A stretch of 64,000 bases of DNA from Ascaphus truei (GCA_036426205.1 WSYH01000086.1:186001-250000), one strand, 5' to 3'. Shown: positions 10,239 to 20,945, counted from the stretch's first letter. A program made the numbers and translations. The notes: generated by a model from the letters alone, not told the origin.

Positions 10239-13011
10239 AAGTCTCCAACGGCCTCGCTTGGATCCAAATATGGGTACCATCCATCCACCTGGTCACTGAA
10301 AACAAATACAGGTTATAGCAGATGTACAAATAACCTCATACTGTACACAGTTTACTAACCCTTTATCATCCACTGATAACAGCGATGATAATAAGATAAC
10401 TTATTCTCCCAATGGGAAGATACAAGAAAAAAAACTCACTTGTAATGTTTTGGGTCCGGCTTCTTGACCACTCTCGCATCGAATAACTTAGTTCAGATAT
10501 AGTATATCTTAGGAGGACCAGGGCACAGTCTAACCGCTACTCTGTCTTTAAAGATACATGTGCCTATGAGCCATTCCTCCATTACAGAATGAATCTCGTC
10601 ATCTTTAATAAACCTGTCATCACTGGTTTTGGTCTTAATATTCTCAATGACTGCTAACCTCAACCACTCATGTCGGTGTTGATCTATTTAGTCCATTATG
10701 GGCTCAGGTAGTACATACGGAAAGGTGTATCCGTGAGATTGACGGTACCTATTACAGATAGCTTAAATCAGCTCTACTTTACCTTTGGATTTTATGGCCA
10801 TGTCCCTGACCAGGTAATACCCAGAATTGGGGTTTACTTAACTCAACCTCCTGGTAGAATATGGAGGGACCCTTGGGGGTTCTTACTCCCAAATTTATTT
10901 CACCCATCCTCTTGCGTAGGGCTTCTGCTATCTCTTCCTGGGATAGTTGACCTACCTCCCACCAACAGTCCACAATAGCACCATTTACCAATAGAAGTCT
11001 TGTTCTATTAAGAATAGGGGCATAACCCTCAAACATGGGGTCCAACCACTTAAGGGGTTCCCTGGACTCATGTGGACTACTGGACCTGGTGTCCATCTGG
11101 GAGCACACACCAGAAGTAGCAGATTTCTGGGATAGGGATGAGTCCCTAAATGACATAAACGACCTGGGAGACCTTTTCACAGGAATGTGGCTTGAATTGG
11201 GTATTTCACCATCAGACCCAGATGAGCACCCATCCTTCCTCGCAAAGTCTCAGTCTCTCAAGTCCATGGACATACCCCAAGATAACTTCTCACAAGGGAC
11301 TGTTAGTACAAAATTAGCAGCATCAGGATTTGCCTTCCCTTTACCTCTAGCGGATGGTGTTGGGCTAGGGACAGGGGCTGGTGATGGGGCAGGGACAAAT
11401 GAGGCCGGTGATTTGGGCCTAGTAATGTCCATGATTTTTACCGGTAGGTCGGCCACGACCTCTAGGGGACAGTACGGGGATCTTCTGAAACGATCCACGC
11501 CAGCTTCTTCCCCAGGTTGGGGTCTGTAGTGGAGCAGACGTAGACGAACACCGTCCGGTACTCTCTCCAGTAGGCAACAAAGGAGGTTCCGCATCCGACA
11601 TGGCGGCCATCTTTACGACATCATCGGAAATAGCCAAGCTTGTGAGACTCCCAGGCAAGCCCTTGCTCTGAACCGGCAGCGATGTCACTTCCGATTGTAC
11701 CGGAAGTGCCTCACCCCGCGGCATGGAAAACAAGGCTCAGCCGGGTTCCTCCTCCAGCAAGGCCGCAGCGGACTCCTGTCAGGTAGAAAGTGATAGTCTC
11801 ACCCAAGTGCAGGTAGGAAATGTCATCGGCATGGATTTTTTCCTCAGTGGTGGTGTCTTGGCCAGCACCAATGTACGCCTCTGGCACGGGTCTCTTCCAG
11901 ACCTCCAGCAGCAGCTCCTCACTTGTCACCAGCTCCGCAGAAGTGAAGCTACACAGGGTGTGGCAACTCCTCCCATAGGTTGAGACAAAGTCCTGATTAG
12001 TACAAGGCATTGCCCCTCCCCTAGGTGGAACACAAGGTTGGGGTGGGATGGACCAAGTAGTGACCAGGCAACGGATGAGCAAGTCACAATGAAGGGTGTG
12101 GCTACACTTTGCCACTGGAGAAGGTTGCAACTTTTCAAAACTTTTGCAAAACAGGAGGTGGTTTTGCAGATTGGGATTTTCCAGAATGTGCGCTGGCCTC
12201 CTTCAACCCATGCGATCCCACTGGTTTGGTGGGAGCGCCACCTTGGCTTCACTACACACTCCATTTTGGGAGCACTGCAATAGAGCTAGAATACAATTAC
12301 ACGGGGTCCCCGGTGATGCGTCCAGGGCCCGCCTCATACTCTTTATCGACTTTACACAAGTCCAGAGCCTTGAAAGGTGCACAAGGTCACACACGGTACA
12401 GTGTGAGAGGCACGTCCCTTGTAGAACAGAGATGTAGGATACACGCTCCCGGGATAAATTTTCCACCGGGTACGCCCCCATAAGCACATTCCATCGTGCT
12501 TGGTGCACGGGTTGTCCCAGAGCCTGAAAGGTCCCATCCCATAAACACAGTCTATGTGTAGTGGTACCCAAGGGTCCTCACGGCACACTGTGAAGGCCAT
12601 GGCCCATTTTCCAGCAGCTGAAGAAAGGTAACAGCGCTCCCCGGTAACATCCCATCGGGGGTCGCCCCAACTTGCACAGTCTATGTGCACAGGTACCCAG
12701 GGTTCCTCACGGTACGTGGTAAGGGTTGTCCTGGCTCTATCTAGGATATGATGAAGGGTAACAGCGCTCCCCAGTAACATCCCATCGATGGGGTCGCCCC
12801 AACAAAGTCTATGGCAAGGGTTTAGACAGTCCCCTCCCGGTGTTGCCTCGGGCAGAGACATCCCCCCTCCTTGTCCCGAAGTGGGTACCCGGGGTCCCTG
12901 GTACATACCATCAGGGGCCCAGCCCAGGCCTCTTTAATTACCGCCGCTGCCAGTGCCTATAAAGTGTGCCTTGCCACTGCCCATCTCAGCAGCGCCTCCA
13001 TTTGTAGCACA
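10239..13011 (-). mobile_element. Internal region of the minus-strand LTR element, gag-like frames only
   Basis: Only 2.8 kb lies between the two LTRs. On the minus strand, frames at 11733-11419, 11594-11250 and 11180-10779 overlap in position and lie in different frames. They are rich in Pro, Ser, Arg and Glu (e.g. PAPSPAPVPSPTPSARGKGK), as in a retroelement gag. No protease, RT or integrase motif was found, so the element looks non-autonomous or internally deleted. I cannot assign the gag family. Other frames in 11700-12900 are probably chance. Confidence 0.5.
12370..12815. repeat. About 125-bp tandem repeats in the element leader
   Basis: About three diverged units share GTCTATGTG, GGTACCCA.GGKTCCTCACGG and GTAACAGCGCTCCCC.GTAACATCCCATCG. 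They lie next to the right LTR, where the untranslated leader of the minus-strand element would be. Confidence 0.65.
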
Positions 13012-14645
13012 TGTCGCCCCCCCCCCCCCCTCTGGGAGATTATGGCTATGCGACTGCTTGGTGTAGTGCTGGTTACCTGCTGGGTACAGGAGAGATGAGT
13101 TTCCCGTGATGGTGTGGGGATACAGGGCAGGCCTTTATCGATCCCTCTGGTTCTTCTCTTCGTGGTGTCAGCGCCTCCAGACATAGGAGGCTTCAGCAGT
13201 GCCTGAAGGGAGTCCCCGCTATGACAATGCTTAATCTCTCTACCTCTCTCCATACAGACTGCAGCGGAGCCAAAAGGTACAAATGAGGATGTTCTTTATT
13301 TCTGCAGCCACAGCTGGTGTTATTGCAGCGTATGCTCAGATTCACAGGGTAAATCCCAGGCTTCTGGATAGTACTGGCCTTCGGGTAATGGTGAGGCCCA
13401 TCTGGATTATGTTATGTGTTCAGCCCATGAGGGGCTGAGTGTCACGGTAGCTTATGACAAGATATAATGAACACCAAATATCTGGGTTGAACTGAACGAG
13501 GCTTAGATATAATAAAATATAATTTATTCCTTAAATAAGGTGAACACATCAATACAGACAAGAAGGTAACACTTACTTAGGGTTGGGGAATGGAGAAGTA
13601 TCAGCTAGCAATTCTCCATCAATCCAGTGACATTCCAGGTGGAATCAGAAGCACAACTCCAGCAATCCAGCACAACTAAAAACTGTAGGGTTGACACAGT
13701 TTATATACCTGTGCAACCCTATTCTTAACATTGAATACAGCCTATTGGTGAACAATTATCTGTATCCACTCCCTAACGTGGAGACTAACAGACTAACAGA
13801 CTAACCCATGCCCTCAGGTAACAATTAGACTGACAGAGTTTGTTGATTGAGTAATACTTAATCCCTAGACATTGGGTAACAATCACGGCAGTTAGCTTTT
13901 TGATCACCATGCTTAGGCTACTCAGCCGTCTGCCCTTTATGACCTATTAGCCTAGCAAATGGCGTCTGCATTTTCAGAACAGATCCAAAATAAAATACAT
14001 ATACACTTTAATATCTACACATACTAATAAGTTCCATTCTGGTGGGCTCAGTGGGTCGACCTTTGCCAGTTTTTAATGCCTACAGTGACTCCACATATTG
14101 GCCAAATATGAACTCTCTGCGACCTCCAGAATTGGAGATACAGAAATGCACTTTAAAACATTAATATACATGCTTATAATGAAACATGGGAACAGGGGAA
14201 CATACATTTTCAAGGTATAATAAGGTGCAAACCTCATCCCTGGACCGCAGTCCACTTTACCCCTTGTCTCTCTGGTGAGGTCAGGGGATGGCCATATGGG
14301 GTGCAACCCCTTTAATACCGGGCCACCCCCTTTCTCCCTCTACACTGAGCACATGTCTCCCTCCCGGCTGGGAGGAGACGTTCTCCAACACATCCTACCC
14401 CATGCAGGTGCTGGCTAGAACTCACTGAAGGTCTCACCCCTAAGGGGCTGAACTTCAAATTATAATTTAGGCACTTCCTTCCTGTAGCTCAAAGAGGGAG
14501 GGCCCAGCACATGCACCACCATTCCGGTCACTCAGGAAGTAAGCATGAGGAGGGGGAAAACCCCATAGGATAGCCTGTCACTGTCTACCTCTTATTAGAA
14601 CTTACATGACAGGGGAAGGTAGAGAGCTAGCTGGACCAGCCATCG
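13012..14645 (-). mobile_element. Right (5') LTR of the minus-strand element, split by a younger LTR
   Basis: The plus strand begins TGTCGCCCCC (minus-strand end GGCGACA), shows AATAAA on the minus strand near 13295, and ends at CAGCTAGCTGGACCAGCCA-type sequence (14645). It matches the left LTR apart from a 905-bp insertion at 13440-14344. Without the insertion the LTR is about 730 bp. No clear primer binding site was recognised beside it. Confidence 0.75.
13440..14344 (-). mobile_element. Solo LTR with 5-bp target duplication (copy 1)
   Basis: The plus strand begins TGTCACGGTAGC and ends CCCTCTACA. It is flanked by CTGAG on both sides (13435-13439 and 14345-14349). The paralogous LTR at about 9940 carries the uninterrupted site GGGGCTGAGCACATG, so the empty site is visible in the same window. 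AATAAA on the minus strand (GGAATAAATT) sets the orientation. A second copy is at 27790. Confidence 0.92.
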
Positions 14646-14646
14646 A

Positions 14647-14696
14647 TAGAGATAGATAGATAGATAGATACATAGATAGATAGATATTACACACTA

Positions 14697-14727
<31 letters not shown>
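14647..14727. repeat. GATA and CA microsatellites
   Basis: A (GATA)n run is followed by (CA)n, ending 12 bp from the donor site of the next PLAT exon. Confidence 0.9.
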
Positions 14728-14738
14728 AACCAGCATAC

Positions 14739-14913
14739 CTGCAGTATTTGTGGTTCCCTAGTCCCAGTTGCTGTGCGTTTATGTGTTGTGTATTATATCT
14801 GCGCTCGCTTAAGGCTGTTGAGTTCCAGTTCACACACTCTGCTCCGCTCTGTGTCACGCTCTGTGCCCCTCTGTACGTTTCCCCCGAGCCCTCGTAACAC
14901 GTCACCTGGGTGT
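14739..14913 (-). CDS. PLAT: Tissue plasminogen activator, exon for first half of kringle 1
   Basis: A 175-bp minus-strand exon lies between acceptor CACTTCTGCAG and donor GTATGC. After DTQ it reads VTCYEGSGETYRGAQSV, then SGAECVNWNS and LGLGNHKYC. This is the N-terminal half of a kringle, with the first three kringle cysteines. The close match to tPA kringle 1 (CYEDQGISYRG, GLGNHNYC) is the reason for the name. The first two bases complete an Asp codon begun by the EGF exon, and the last two begin the Arg completed at 3058. The downstream intron is 11.7 kb and swollen by transposons, while the upstream one is 494 bp and made of minisatellite. Confidence 0.92.
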
Positions 14914-15407
14914 CTGCAGAAGTGTATAGAGGTACTCAAAATTATTACACAGTGAACCATGTACATTATCAGGGGCTAGAAGCATATATAGGTACTCAGC
15001 ATCACTATATAGTACAGCATATTCATTATCAGAGACTAGAAGCTTATAGAGATACTCATCATCATTATACAGTGCAGTATGTTCATGATCAGAGACTGGA
15101 AGCTTATAGAGATACTCAGCATCTTTACCCAGTGCAGCATTTTACTTATCTGAGTATAGAGATACTCATCATAATTTTACAGTGCAGCATATTTATTATC
15201 AGAGACTGGAAGTGTGTAGAGATATTCATCACCATTATACAATGCAACATGTTTATTACTAGAGGGTGGAAGTGTATAGACATACTTATCATTACTATAC
15301 AGTGCAGCATGTTCAATATTTCAGGTTGGAAGTGTATAGAGATACTCAGCATCATTATATAGTGCAGCATGGTCATTATCAGGGTATAGAGACATGCCAC
15401 CTCATAC
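14914..15407. repeat. 60-bp minisatellite filling a PLAT intron
   Basis: About eight head-to-tail units of roughly 55-60 bp share the pattern GAAG.GTATAGAGATACTC, ATCATTATACAGTGCAGCAT and GTTCATTATCAGAG. The array occupies almost the whole intron between the kringle-1a and EGF exons. The same family, inverted, is at 52510-52825. Confidence 0.93.
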
Positions 15408-15518
15408 CTGTCTCACAGTGCACTCCGGTGAACCCCCTGGCACAGTGGCACAGGTAGTGTCGGGAGTACAGAGCCTGCTGGCAGTGCCCCCCGTTGTAGC
15501 ATCGCAGCTCTATGCAAT
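15408..15518 (-). CDS. PLAT: Tissue plasminogen activator, EGF-like exon
   Basis: A 111-bp exon (37 codons, phase 1-1) has acceptor CTCCTCTCCCCGCAG and donor GTATGAG. It encodes CIELRCYNGGHCQQALY, then YLCHCARGFTGVHCE, a complete six-cysteine EGF module. NGGxCQQALY is the tPA form (human NGGTCQQALYFSDF). The first two bases finish the Asp codon begun by the G at the end of the finger exon, and the final G starts the next Asp. In tPA the finger and EGF modules serve fibrin binding and hepatic clearance. The phases agree with both neighbouring exons, so this is an intact host exon. Confidence 0.95.
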
Positions 15519-15791
15519 CTGCGGGGAGAGGAGGTGAGAGTGAGTGTCTGTGCCTCCCTGTGAGAGCTCCTCGTGTATTCCACCCTGGGTGTGTGTCTGT
15601 ATTGGTTTCCATGGCTATATGCCTTCTTTGTATACCAATGTGACTGCCTATTAGTGTCAGTGTGCCAATGTGAGTGTTGGTGTGAGTGCCAGCTGGAATG
15701 TGCCCCCTTGTGTGAGTGTCAGTGCCCGATAGTGTCTACCTTCCCCTGTGTGCCAGTTAGCGCATGTATCTGCCCGGTGCCTGCTCCTTAC

Positions 15792-15923
15792 CTATGACAG
15801 GCACACTGTGGCACCGGTTCCGCCCACTCTCGCAACGACAGAACTCCACCCTCCCGATCGCATGGCGCAGCCAGCTCTCCCCCTGCAGGAAAATCCTCCC
15901 CGAGGGGCGATCCACACACAGGG
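15792..15923 (-). CDS. PLAT: Tissue plasminogen activator, fibronectin type I finger exon
   Basis: A 132-bp exon lies between acceptor CCTTCCATGCAG and donor GTAAGG. It encodes LCVDRPSGRIFLQGESWLRH followed by GRVEFCRCESGRNRCHSVPV, a fibronectin type I finger with four cysteines (C, CxC, C). Human tPA has CRDEKTQMIYQQHQSWLRP then VEYCWCNSGRAQCHSVPV, so the match is strong and collinear. A finger domain followed directly by EGF and kringle, with the signal-peptide exon upstream, is the tPA order. F12 and HGFAC have FN2 and EGF modules ahead of the finger. The exon ends in phase 1 and joins correctly to the EGF exon. Confidence 0.94.
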   Translation of the reverse strand, partial: PCVWIAPRGGFSCRGRAGCAMRSGGWSSVVARVGGTGATVCLS

Positions 15924-16149
15924 CTGCATGGAAGGGAGAGAGGGGGGCACATCAACATGAAGACCAGTAAACGAAAAATACCCCCACTTTAAGAATCCAG
16001 CACCCTAAGCTTCCCCCCTCACCCTGTGCCCACCATATTTAGGATTCCCTTCTTTCTTTTCCAGTTCCTTCCTGGTGTTAGCCTTAACCCCCTCTGCTGG
16101 GAGGCTGCCCCATAGATCCACTACTCCTTCCTGATACCCCTCAGGAATG

Positions 16150-16915
16150 TGAGAGTCTCACTCATTTCCCTGCTCCCCCTCCTTTCTCCGACAATATCTA
16201 CTATCCCTCCATTCTCTCTCACATACCATTCTCCCTCCTTTCTCTCTCATATGCCCCTCTCCCATCCCCCTTCTTTCTCTAACACCCCCCTCTCACACAC
16301 ACCCCTCTCCTTCCTTCCTTTCTCTCTTGTAACCCACTCTCCCCTTTTTCATATCCCCCTCTACCTCCTTTCTCTCTTACATCCCCTTATATTTATTTTC
16401 TCTCCCACATCTCTCTATTTTCTCTCTCACTTCCTCCATCTCCCTGGTCTCTCTCACACATCCCCCTCTATCTTCTTTCTATATAGTAACCCTCTCTCAC
16501 TCCTTACTCTCTCACATATCCCTCCTCTCGCTCCATTCTCTCATATTCCCTCTACCTTCTTTCTACCGTTTACATCCCGCTCATTTTTCTCTCTGATATC
16601 CATCCTTCCTTTCTCTCTCACATCCCCCTTTCCCTTTTTCTCATGCCCTCCTCACACTCTTTTATTTCTCATTCCCCATCTCTCTCCATTCTCTCTAAAC
16701 CTCCTCTCCAATATACTCCTGTTCCCCACTCTCTCTCATATTCCCCTCTTCCTCATACCCACCTTTCCCTCACATCTCCCTCATATACCTAAGTTTCTCC
16801 CTTATACTTTGTAGCCTACTCTTTTCCTGCCACACCCCCTTTCTGTTTAAACCCATATTCTCTCCTCTCCCTCCTTTCTCTCTCCCTCTCTCAATCTTTT
16901 TTGAAGTTGAAGATT
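16150..16915. repeat. Polypyrimidine (TC-rich) tract in a PLAT intron
   Basis: About 770 bp is nearly pure C/T on the plus strand with irregular CTCTC, CCCTC and TTTCTC units. The 221-codon open frame across it is a composition artefact. A poly-G run follows at 16921-16936. The small second coding exon expected between 15923 and 17387 (43 bp in human) was not located. Confidence 0.9.
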
Positions 16916-17386
16916 TTTGTTGGGGGGGGGGGGGGGGTATCACCTTTATATGTTCTTGTTCCCCTCTTCACCCGATGATGCAGATCCTATAAGCAAGAAG
17001 TATGGGATTTAGGAGTTACTGGAACTACAGTACTGTGGGGGCAGATGCCTTAATATAGGGACAGAATAAAGGACAACAGGGGTAGATATCTGGGTAGTGG
17101 GTGGATAGATGGACATGGAGCGAAGTGGGTTGGATTAATTGCATGGTGGTCCAGGGTTCTGGTTTAAGAGAGACAGAGAGACAGATTTTCCTGACAGAGA
17201 GACAGATTTTGGGGATAGCTACGGGTATACCAGGTTGGCTTTTGACGTGAAGCATGGTTTGTAGATTATGGGTTTGGAATTCATGACATTTAGATTGTGG
17301 GGCTTGAAATGAACCCAGGAGATAGGTTGCAGTCAGGCCCTCTCCACCTAAAGGTGTAACCCCCTTCAATCCCCTGGCCCTCTCAC

Positions 17387-17443
17387 CTTGTGGCTAGAAG
17401 ACATAACCCCACCAAGCATGATAATGAAGAATAAGACCTTCAT
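17387..17443 (-). CDS. PLAT: Tissue plasminogen activator, start codon and signal peptide exon
   Basis: On the minus strand an ATG in the context GTGCG-ATG-A opens a 57-bp coding segment, MKVLFFIIMLGGVMSSSHK, ending at donor AAG/GTGAGA. It is a textbook secretory signal: a basic residue, a hydrophobic core, small residues, then a polar end. This fits a secreted serine protease. It lies 1.5 kb upstream of the finger exon, as expected for PLAT exon 2. It leaves phase 0, while the finger exon enters in phase 1, so a short exon of 3n+1 bases (the propeptide, 43 bp in human) must lie between. I could not identify it. Confidence 0.8.
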
Positions 17444-17964
17444 CGCACAATGACCAAGAGGAGACATGAGCACCTACACAGGGTAAAACAGTAGGGAGGT
17501 AAGAAGTGAGAATCCAACACAATACAGACCTACCCGTCGGGGGCAAATAAACCTGAAATTAGAGAGACGATTCATACAACATTTCTACTGTCCCCTCAGC
17601 CCTTCATAACTGTGACTGCCCCCTCCCTGTGGGCCTCTCTTCAGTCTATACCTTACAGTAGTGTCTCTGTCTCCATGTCCTGTTGCTGTCCCCTTTCCTC
17701 CTTCTCACCCTGGCTGTGCTTTTTCCGCATCTCTGACCTTTGGAATGTTTTATGAGTGTCCCGGAAATTAAAGTCACTTGTGACAAAGTCAGGTATCTGT
17801 GTGCGGTTTGGCAACATTTTCAAATAATACATGTCGAAATTAAGACTCATTGCCCCCCACCCCCCTATAACTTCTCCATCTCTAACCCTCCTCCCAGGCT
17901 AAACAAGAACCCTTTGTCTGTGCTCAACAGGGCAACAACAGAACAAAATACCTTAAGACACTGA

Positions 17965-18195
17965 CATTAAAGTTTAGTAATTGCAGTAACAAGTTCAATG
18001 GGTCAGTGCCTCATATGACCAAAATGTACTAATAGCAGTGACATGTTTAAGCGGTCAGAACCTCCTAGGACCAAAATGTACTAATAGCAGTGACATGTTT
18101 AAGCGGTCAGAACCTCCTATGGGCAAAGTGTTCTATTAGCAGGGACATGTGTAAGAGGTCAATCCCTCCTAGGGGCAAAGTGTACTATTAGCACA
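17965..18195. repeat. 55-bp tandem repeat
   Basis: Four units share TAGCAGTGACATGTTTAAG, GGTCAGAACCTCCTAGGACC and AAAATGTACTAA. The inverse of this motif (GGTCCTA...ACATGTCACTG) occurs singly elsewhere in the window. Confidence 0.85.
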
Positions 18196-18373
18196 GTTAC
18201 ACATCTGTTTAGACTGTTCAAAACTTTGCAAAATGTTGACTTTTGGCTCGCTATTTGGGATTGCAGCTTCAAATCAGCCAGTCCCATGTACCAACATGTA
18301 TGGGATCTGCAACAAAGTGAAAGCGCTCCCTCATGTAACTCCTTCACTACAATTTGTAATGTCTGTTTGATAA

Positions 18374-19627
18374 TCTAAACTATAATTCTAAGTTGGATTC
18401 AGTCTGTTTGTTTGTTTGTTTGTCAGAAGCATCGATATCTCAGAAACGGCACCACGTAGCATAACAAAACTTTCACTGGACATTCTGCTGCAGATTTGTA
18501 GGTCAACGCAACTATTTTGAGCTTCCAATGTCACTCACCTCCCAAATTATGGACATTGTAAGTGTCCCTCAGCTGTCCAGCAAATCTGTTAGAGCAGGAG
18601 CGGGGGGTGGGGCGTGGCTACTAAGGGAGGGGGTGTGTCTGCAGAAAATCTCACTCGGCAGTCAAACCGAAGAGATGGGGCAACGGGACGGACGTGCTGG
18701 ACGAAGGGACAGGGGTGGTGGACGGAGGGACAGACAGTATATTACGCTGTGCAGAATAACACCCCACCCCCCTCTCTACATCTCACCCCCCCTCCCCAGT
18801 CCCCCCCCAGTTCCACATCTCTTTGCTCCCACTTCCCGGTTCACCTCTCTCCGCCTCTTCTTACCCCATTCAGTGGCTGGTGAAATATACAATCTGCAGT
18901 CAAACCGAAGGGACAGGGGAACGGGAGGGATGTGCTGGACGGAGGGACAGGGGTGGTGGATGGAGAGACAGACAGTATATTAAGTTGTGCAGAATAAAAA
19001 ACCCCGGCTCTACATCTCACCCCCCCTCCCCAGTCCCCCCCAGTTCCACATCTCTCTGCTCCCACTCCCCGGTTCACCTCGCTCTGTCTCTTCTTACCCC
19101 ATTGATTGGCTGCTGAAATATAGAATCTGCAGTCAAACCGAAGGGATGGGGGAACGGGAGGGACGTGCTGGACGGAGGGACAGGGGAATGGGAGGGACGT
19201 GCTGGACGGAGGGACGGGGGAACGGGAGGGACGTGCTGTACGTAGGGATGGGGGAACGGGAGGGACGTGGTGGACGGAGGGACGGGGGAATGGGAGGGAC
19301 GTCTGGACGGAGGGACGGGGGAACGGGAGGGACGTGGTGGACGGAGGGACGGGGGAACGGGAGGGACGGGGGAAGGGGAGGGACATGGTGGACGGAGGGA
19401 CGGGGGAACGGGAGGGACGTGCTGGACGGAGGGACAAACAGTATATAAAGTTGTGCTGAATTCATAAAACATCAATACAGTGACTGAATTTCAAGTTGTG
19501 ACCCCCGGTCCCGGCTGCGGTGTTGAAGGATTAAAATAAATAACTATATCACATTACAATGTGTTTTTTTATACAATGTATTCAATCAATATTACAGTCC
19601 CCGGGTGAAGCCGGGTACAAAAGCTAG
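18374..19627 (+). mobile_element. Non-autonomous Helitron
   Basis: The left end is TCTAAACTATAATTC after an A. The right end is a CCCGG/CCGGG hairpin (CCCGGGTGAAGCCGGG) followed by AAAAGCTAG and a T. This is the Helitron signature (5' TC, 3' hairpin, CTRR, insertion between A and T) with no target duplication. No Rep/helicase gene is present. The interior is made of tandem repeats. Confidence 0.8.
18655..19440. repeat. Nested tandem repeats inside the Helitron
   Basis: A unit of about 236 bp starting at CAGTCAAACCGAAG occurs at 18659, 18896 and 19131. The third unit expands into about nine copies of a roughly 36-bp G-rich unit (GGACGGAGGGACGGGGGAAC, GGGAGGGACGTG). The long open frames on both strands are artefacts. 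Confidence 0.9.
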
Positions 19628-19799
19628 TGTAGTAAAAGATGTCTAATATACAGGAGTATACAAAACACGCTGCTCTTGTTTGGGGCTCATTAAGAGATCA
19701 GAAATAAATGAGGCAAAAATTATACAGTGATTTCAAAACATGGCTGAGTTATAAGGGAAAGGGATTTCTAAAGGATAAAAAGGAGTCAGGGGGGCAGCC

Positions 19800-19925
19800 C
19801 TATATTAGATATAAACCCAGGAAGTAATACATTGAGAGATACCTCTCGTTTTCAAGTATGTCCTGGGCACAGAGTTATAAAAAATACATGGTTACATTAA
19901 AAGAACAGGGTTATACAGTTAAACA
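19800..19925 (-). repeat. 3' end of a CR1/L2-lineage LINE
   Basis: The minus strand reads ACTTGAAAACGAGAGG, then CTCTCAATGTATTACTTCC, matching the 3' end of the LINE insertion at 32640-32705 in the opposite orientation. Confidence 0.75.
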
Positions 19926-19929
19926 GATA

Positions 19930-19990
19930 TAAACCCAGGACTGTCTGAGCCTGTCCTTGATAATCTGCAGTCAGGAGGTCACCGTACATT
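19930..19990. repeat. Dispersed repeat B
   Basis: Inverse of a unit found twice in tandem at about 36790-36925: CTGACTGCAGATTA, CAGGGACAGGCTCA, AGTCCTGGGTTTATA. Confidence 0.7.
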
Positions 19991-20067
19991 CAATATAAAC
20001 CATGCCCGGTGGGGAGACAGTCACTGACCTCTAGGACTAGTGTCGTGTGTCAAGGGGCGTTCCTCAC

Positions 20068-20140
20068 CTTGTCACTACTTCCTCGGTCTTGTCTTGTTTG
20101 AACGTTGTGCAGTTGTTGGCTTTGTGTTTTCTCTGCAGAC
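20068..20140 (-). other. Possible PLAT 5' untranslated exon
   Basis: On the minus strand a TCTGCAG-type start is followed by 60-75 bp of non-repetitive sequence ending at AAG/GTGAGG. It lies 2.6 kb upstream of the signal-peptide exon, where a 5' UTR exon would be expected. There is no protein evidence and the upstream edge is uncertain. Confidence 0.3.
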
Positions 20141-20154
20141 TGAAAGCAGCTGCA

Positions 20155-20945
20155 GAGGGATGAGAGAGAGAGAAGAGATGAGAGGACAACATAGCTAAGG
20201 AATTAGTCAGCAAAAAGATAGACAAAAAAGGGGATTGTTATAGGGAGGAGGGGAGAGAGAAAGAGAGAGATACAGGGAGGGGAGATATACAGGGAGAGAG
20301 GACTAAAGAGGGAGAAAAGGTCAAAAGAAATAGATGCAGGGAGGGCAAAGAAGATACAGAGAGGAGGATACAATGAGAGTGCAGGCAGATGAGGGAGAAA
20401 GAAAGAAGGAAGCAAATAAATAAATAATGTGAATGAGAGATGTAAAGAGGAGGAGGGAGAGAGAAAGAGAGAGAAGAAGGAGAAGATAGGAAGGGAGAGA
20501 TACAGAAAAGAAGAGAGAGAATGTAGAAGAGTGAAAGGGGTCAAGTGAGAAAGAAAGATACAGAGTGGAGAAGAGAAGAGTAGAAAGGAGGGAGAGACAA
20601 GGAACAGAGAAGGGGTGAGAGGAAGTGTAGAAGAATAAGAGCACGACAAAGAGAGGGAAAGAGAGATGATGTGAGAGGGAGACACAGCAAGGGAAAATAT
20701 ACTTCCCCTAAGTACGTGAGAGTAGGGTGATTGGTGGGAGAGGGAGAGAGAGGGAGTTGAAGAAAGACTGAGGCACAGGAGAGAGATGCAGAGATGAGAG
20801 AGAAGGTCAGAGAGTCAGGGAGGGGTAAGAGAGTGTGGCAAGAGAGAGAGAGGGATATGAAAAGGAAAGCATGAAAGATATGGAAAGAAATGAGAGAGGA
20901 AACAAAAAAGGGGATTAGAAGAGAGGGAATTTAGAGTAAGAAAAA
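20155..20945. repeat. Polypurine (GA-rich) tract
   Basis: About 790 bp is almost pure A/G on the plus strand (GAGAGAGA, GGGAGGAGG, AAGAAGAG). It is the strand complement of the 16.15-kb tract, on the other side of the PLAT start exon. The open frames here are artefacts. Confidence 0.92.

Noticed and set aside
14930..15400. CRISPR-like regularly spaced repeats
   Set aside because: The units are contiguous and vertebrate intronic; there are no unique spacers, so this is a minisatellite.
2967..15923. Identification of the protease as F12 or HGFAC
   Set aside because: Those proteins also have finger, EGF and kringle modules. Here the finger follows the signal peptide with no FN2/EGF modules between, the EGF has the tPA-type NGGxCQQALY, and IKBKB is the neighbour.
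16149..16814. 221-codon open frame, Ser/Pro/Leu/Phe-rich
   Set aside because: It lies entirely in a C/T-rich tract; stops are rare there by composition.
18528..19475. Long Arg/Gly/Asp and Pro/Ser frames on both strands
   Set aside because: They read through the G-rich minisatellite of the Helitron; overlapping long frames in several phases are typical of such arrays.
20203..20685. 160-codon Ser/Leu/Phe frame on the minus strand
   Set aside because: It is the complement of the GA-rich tract.
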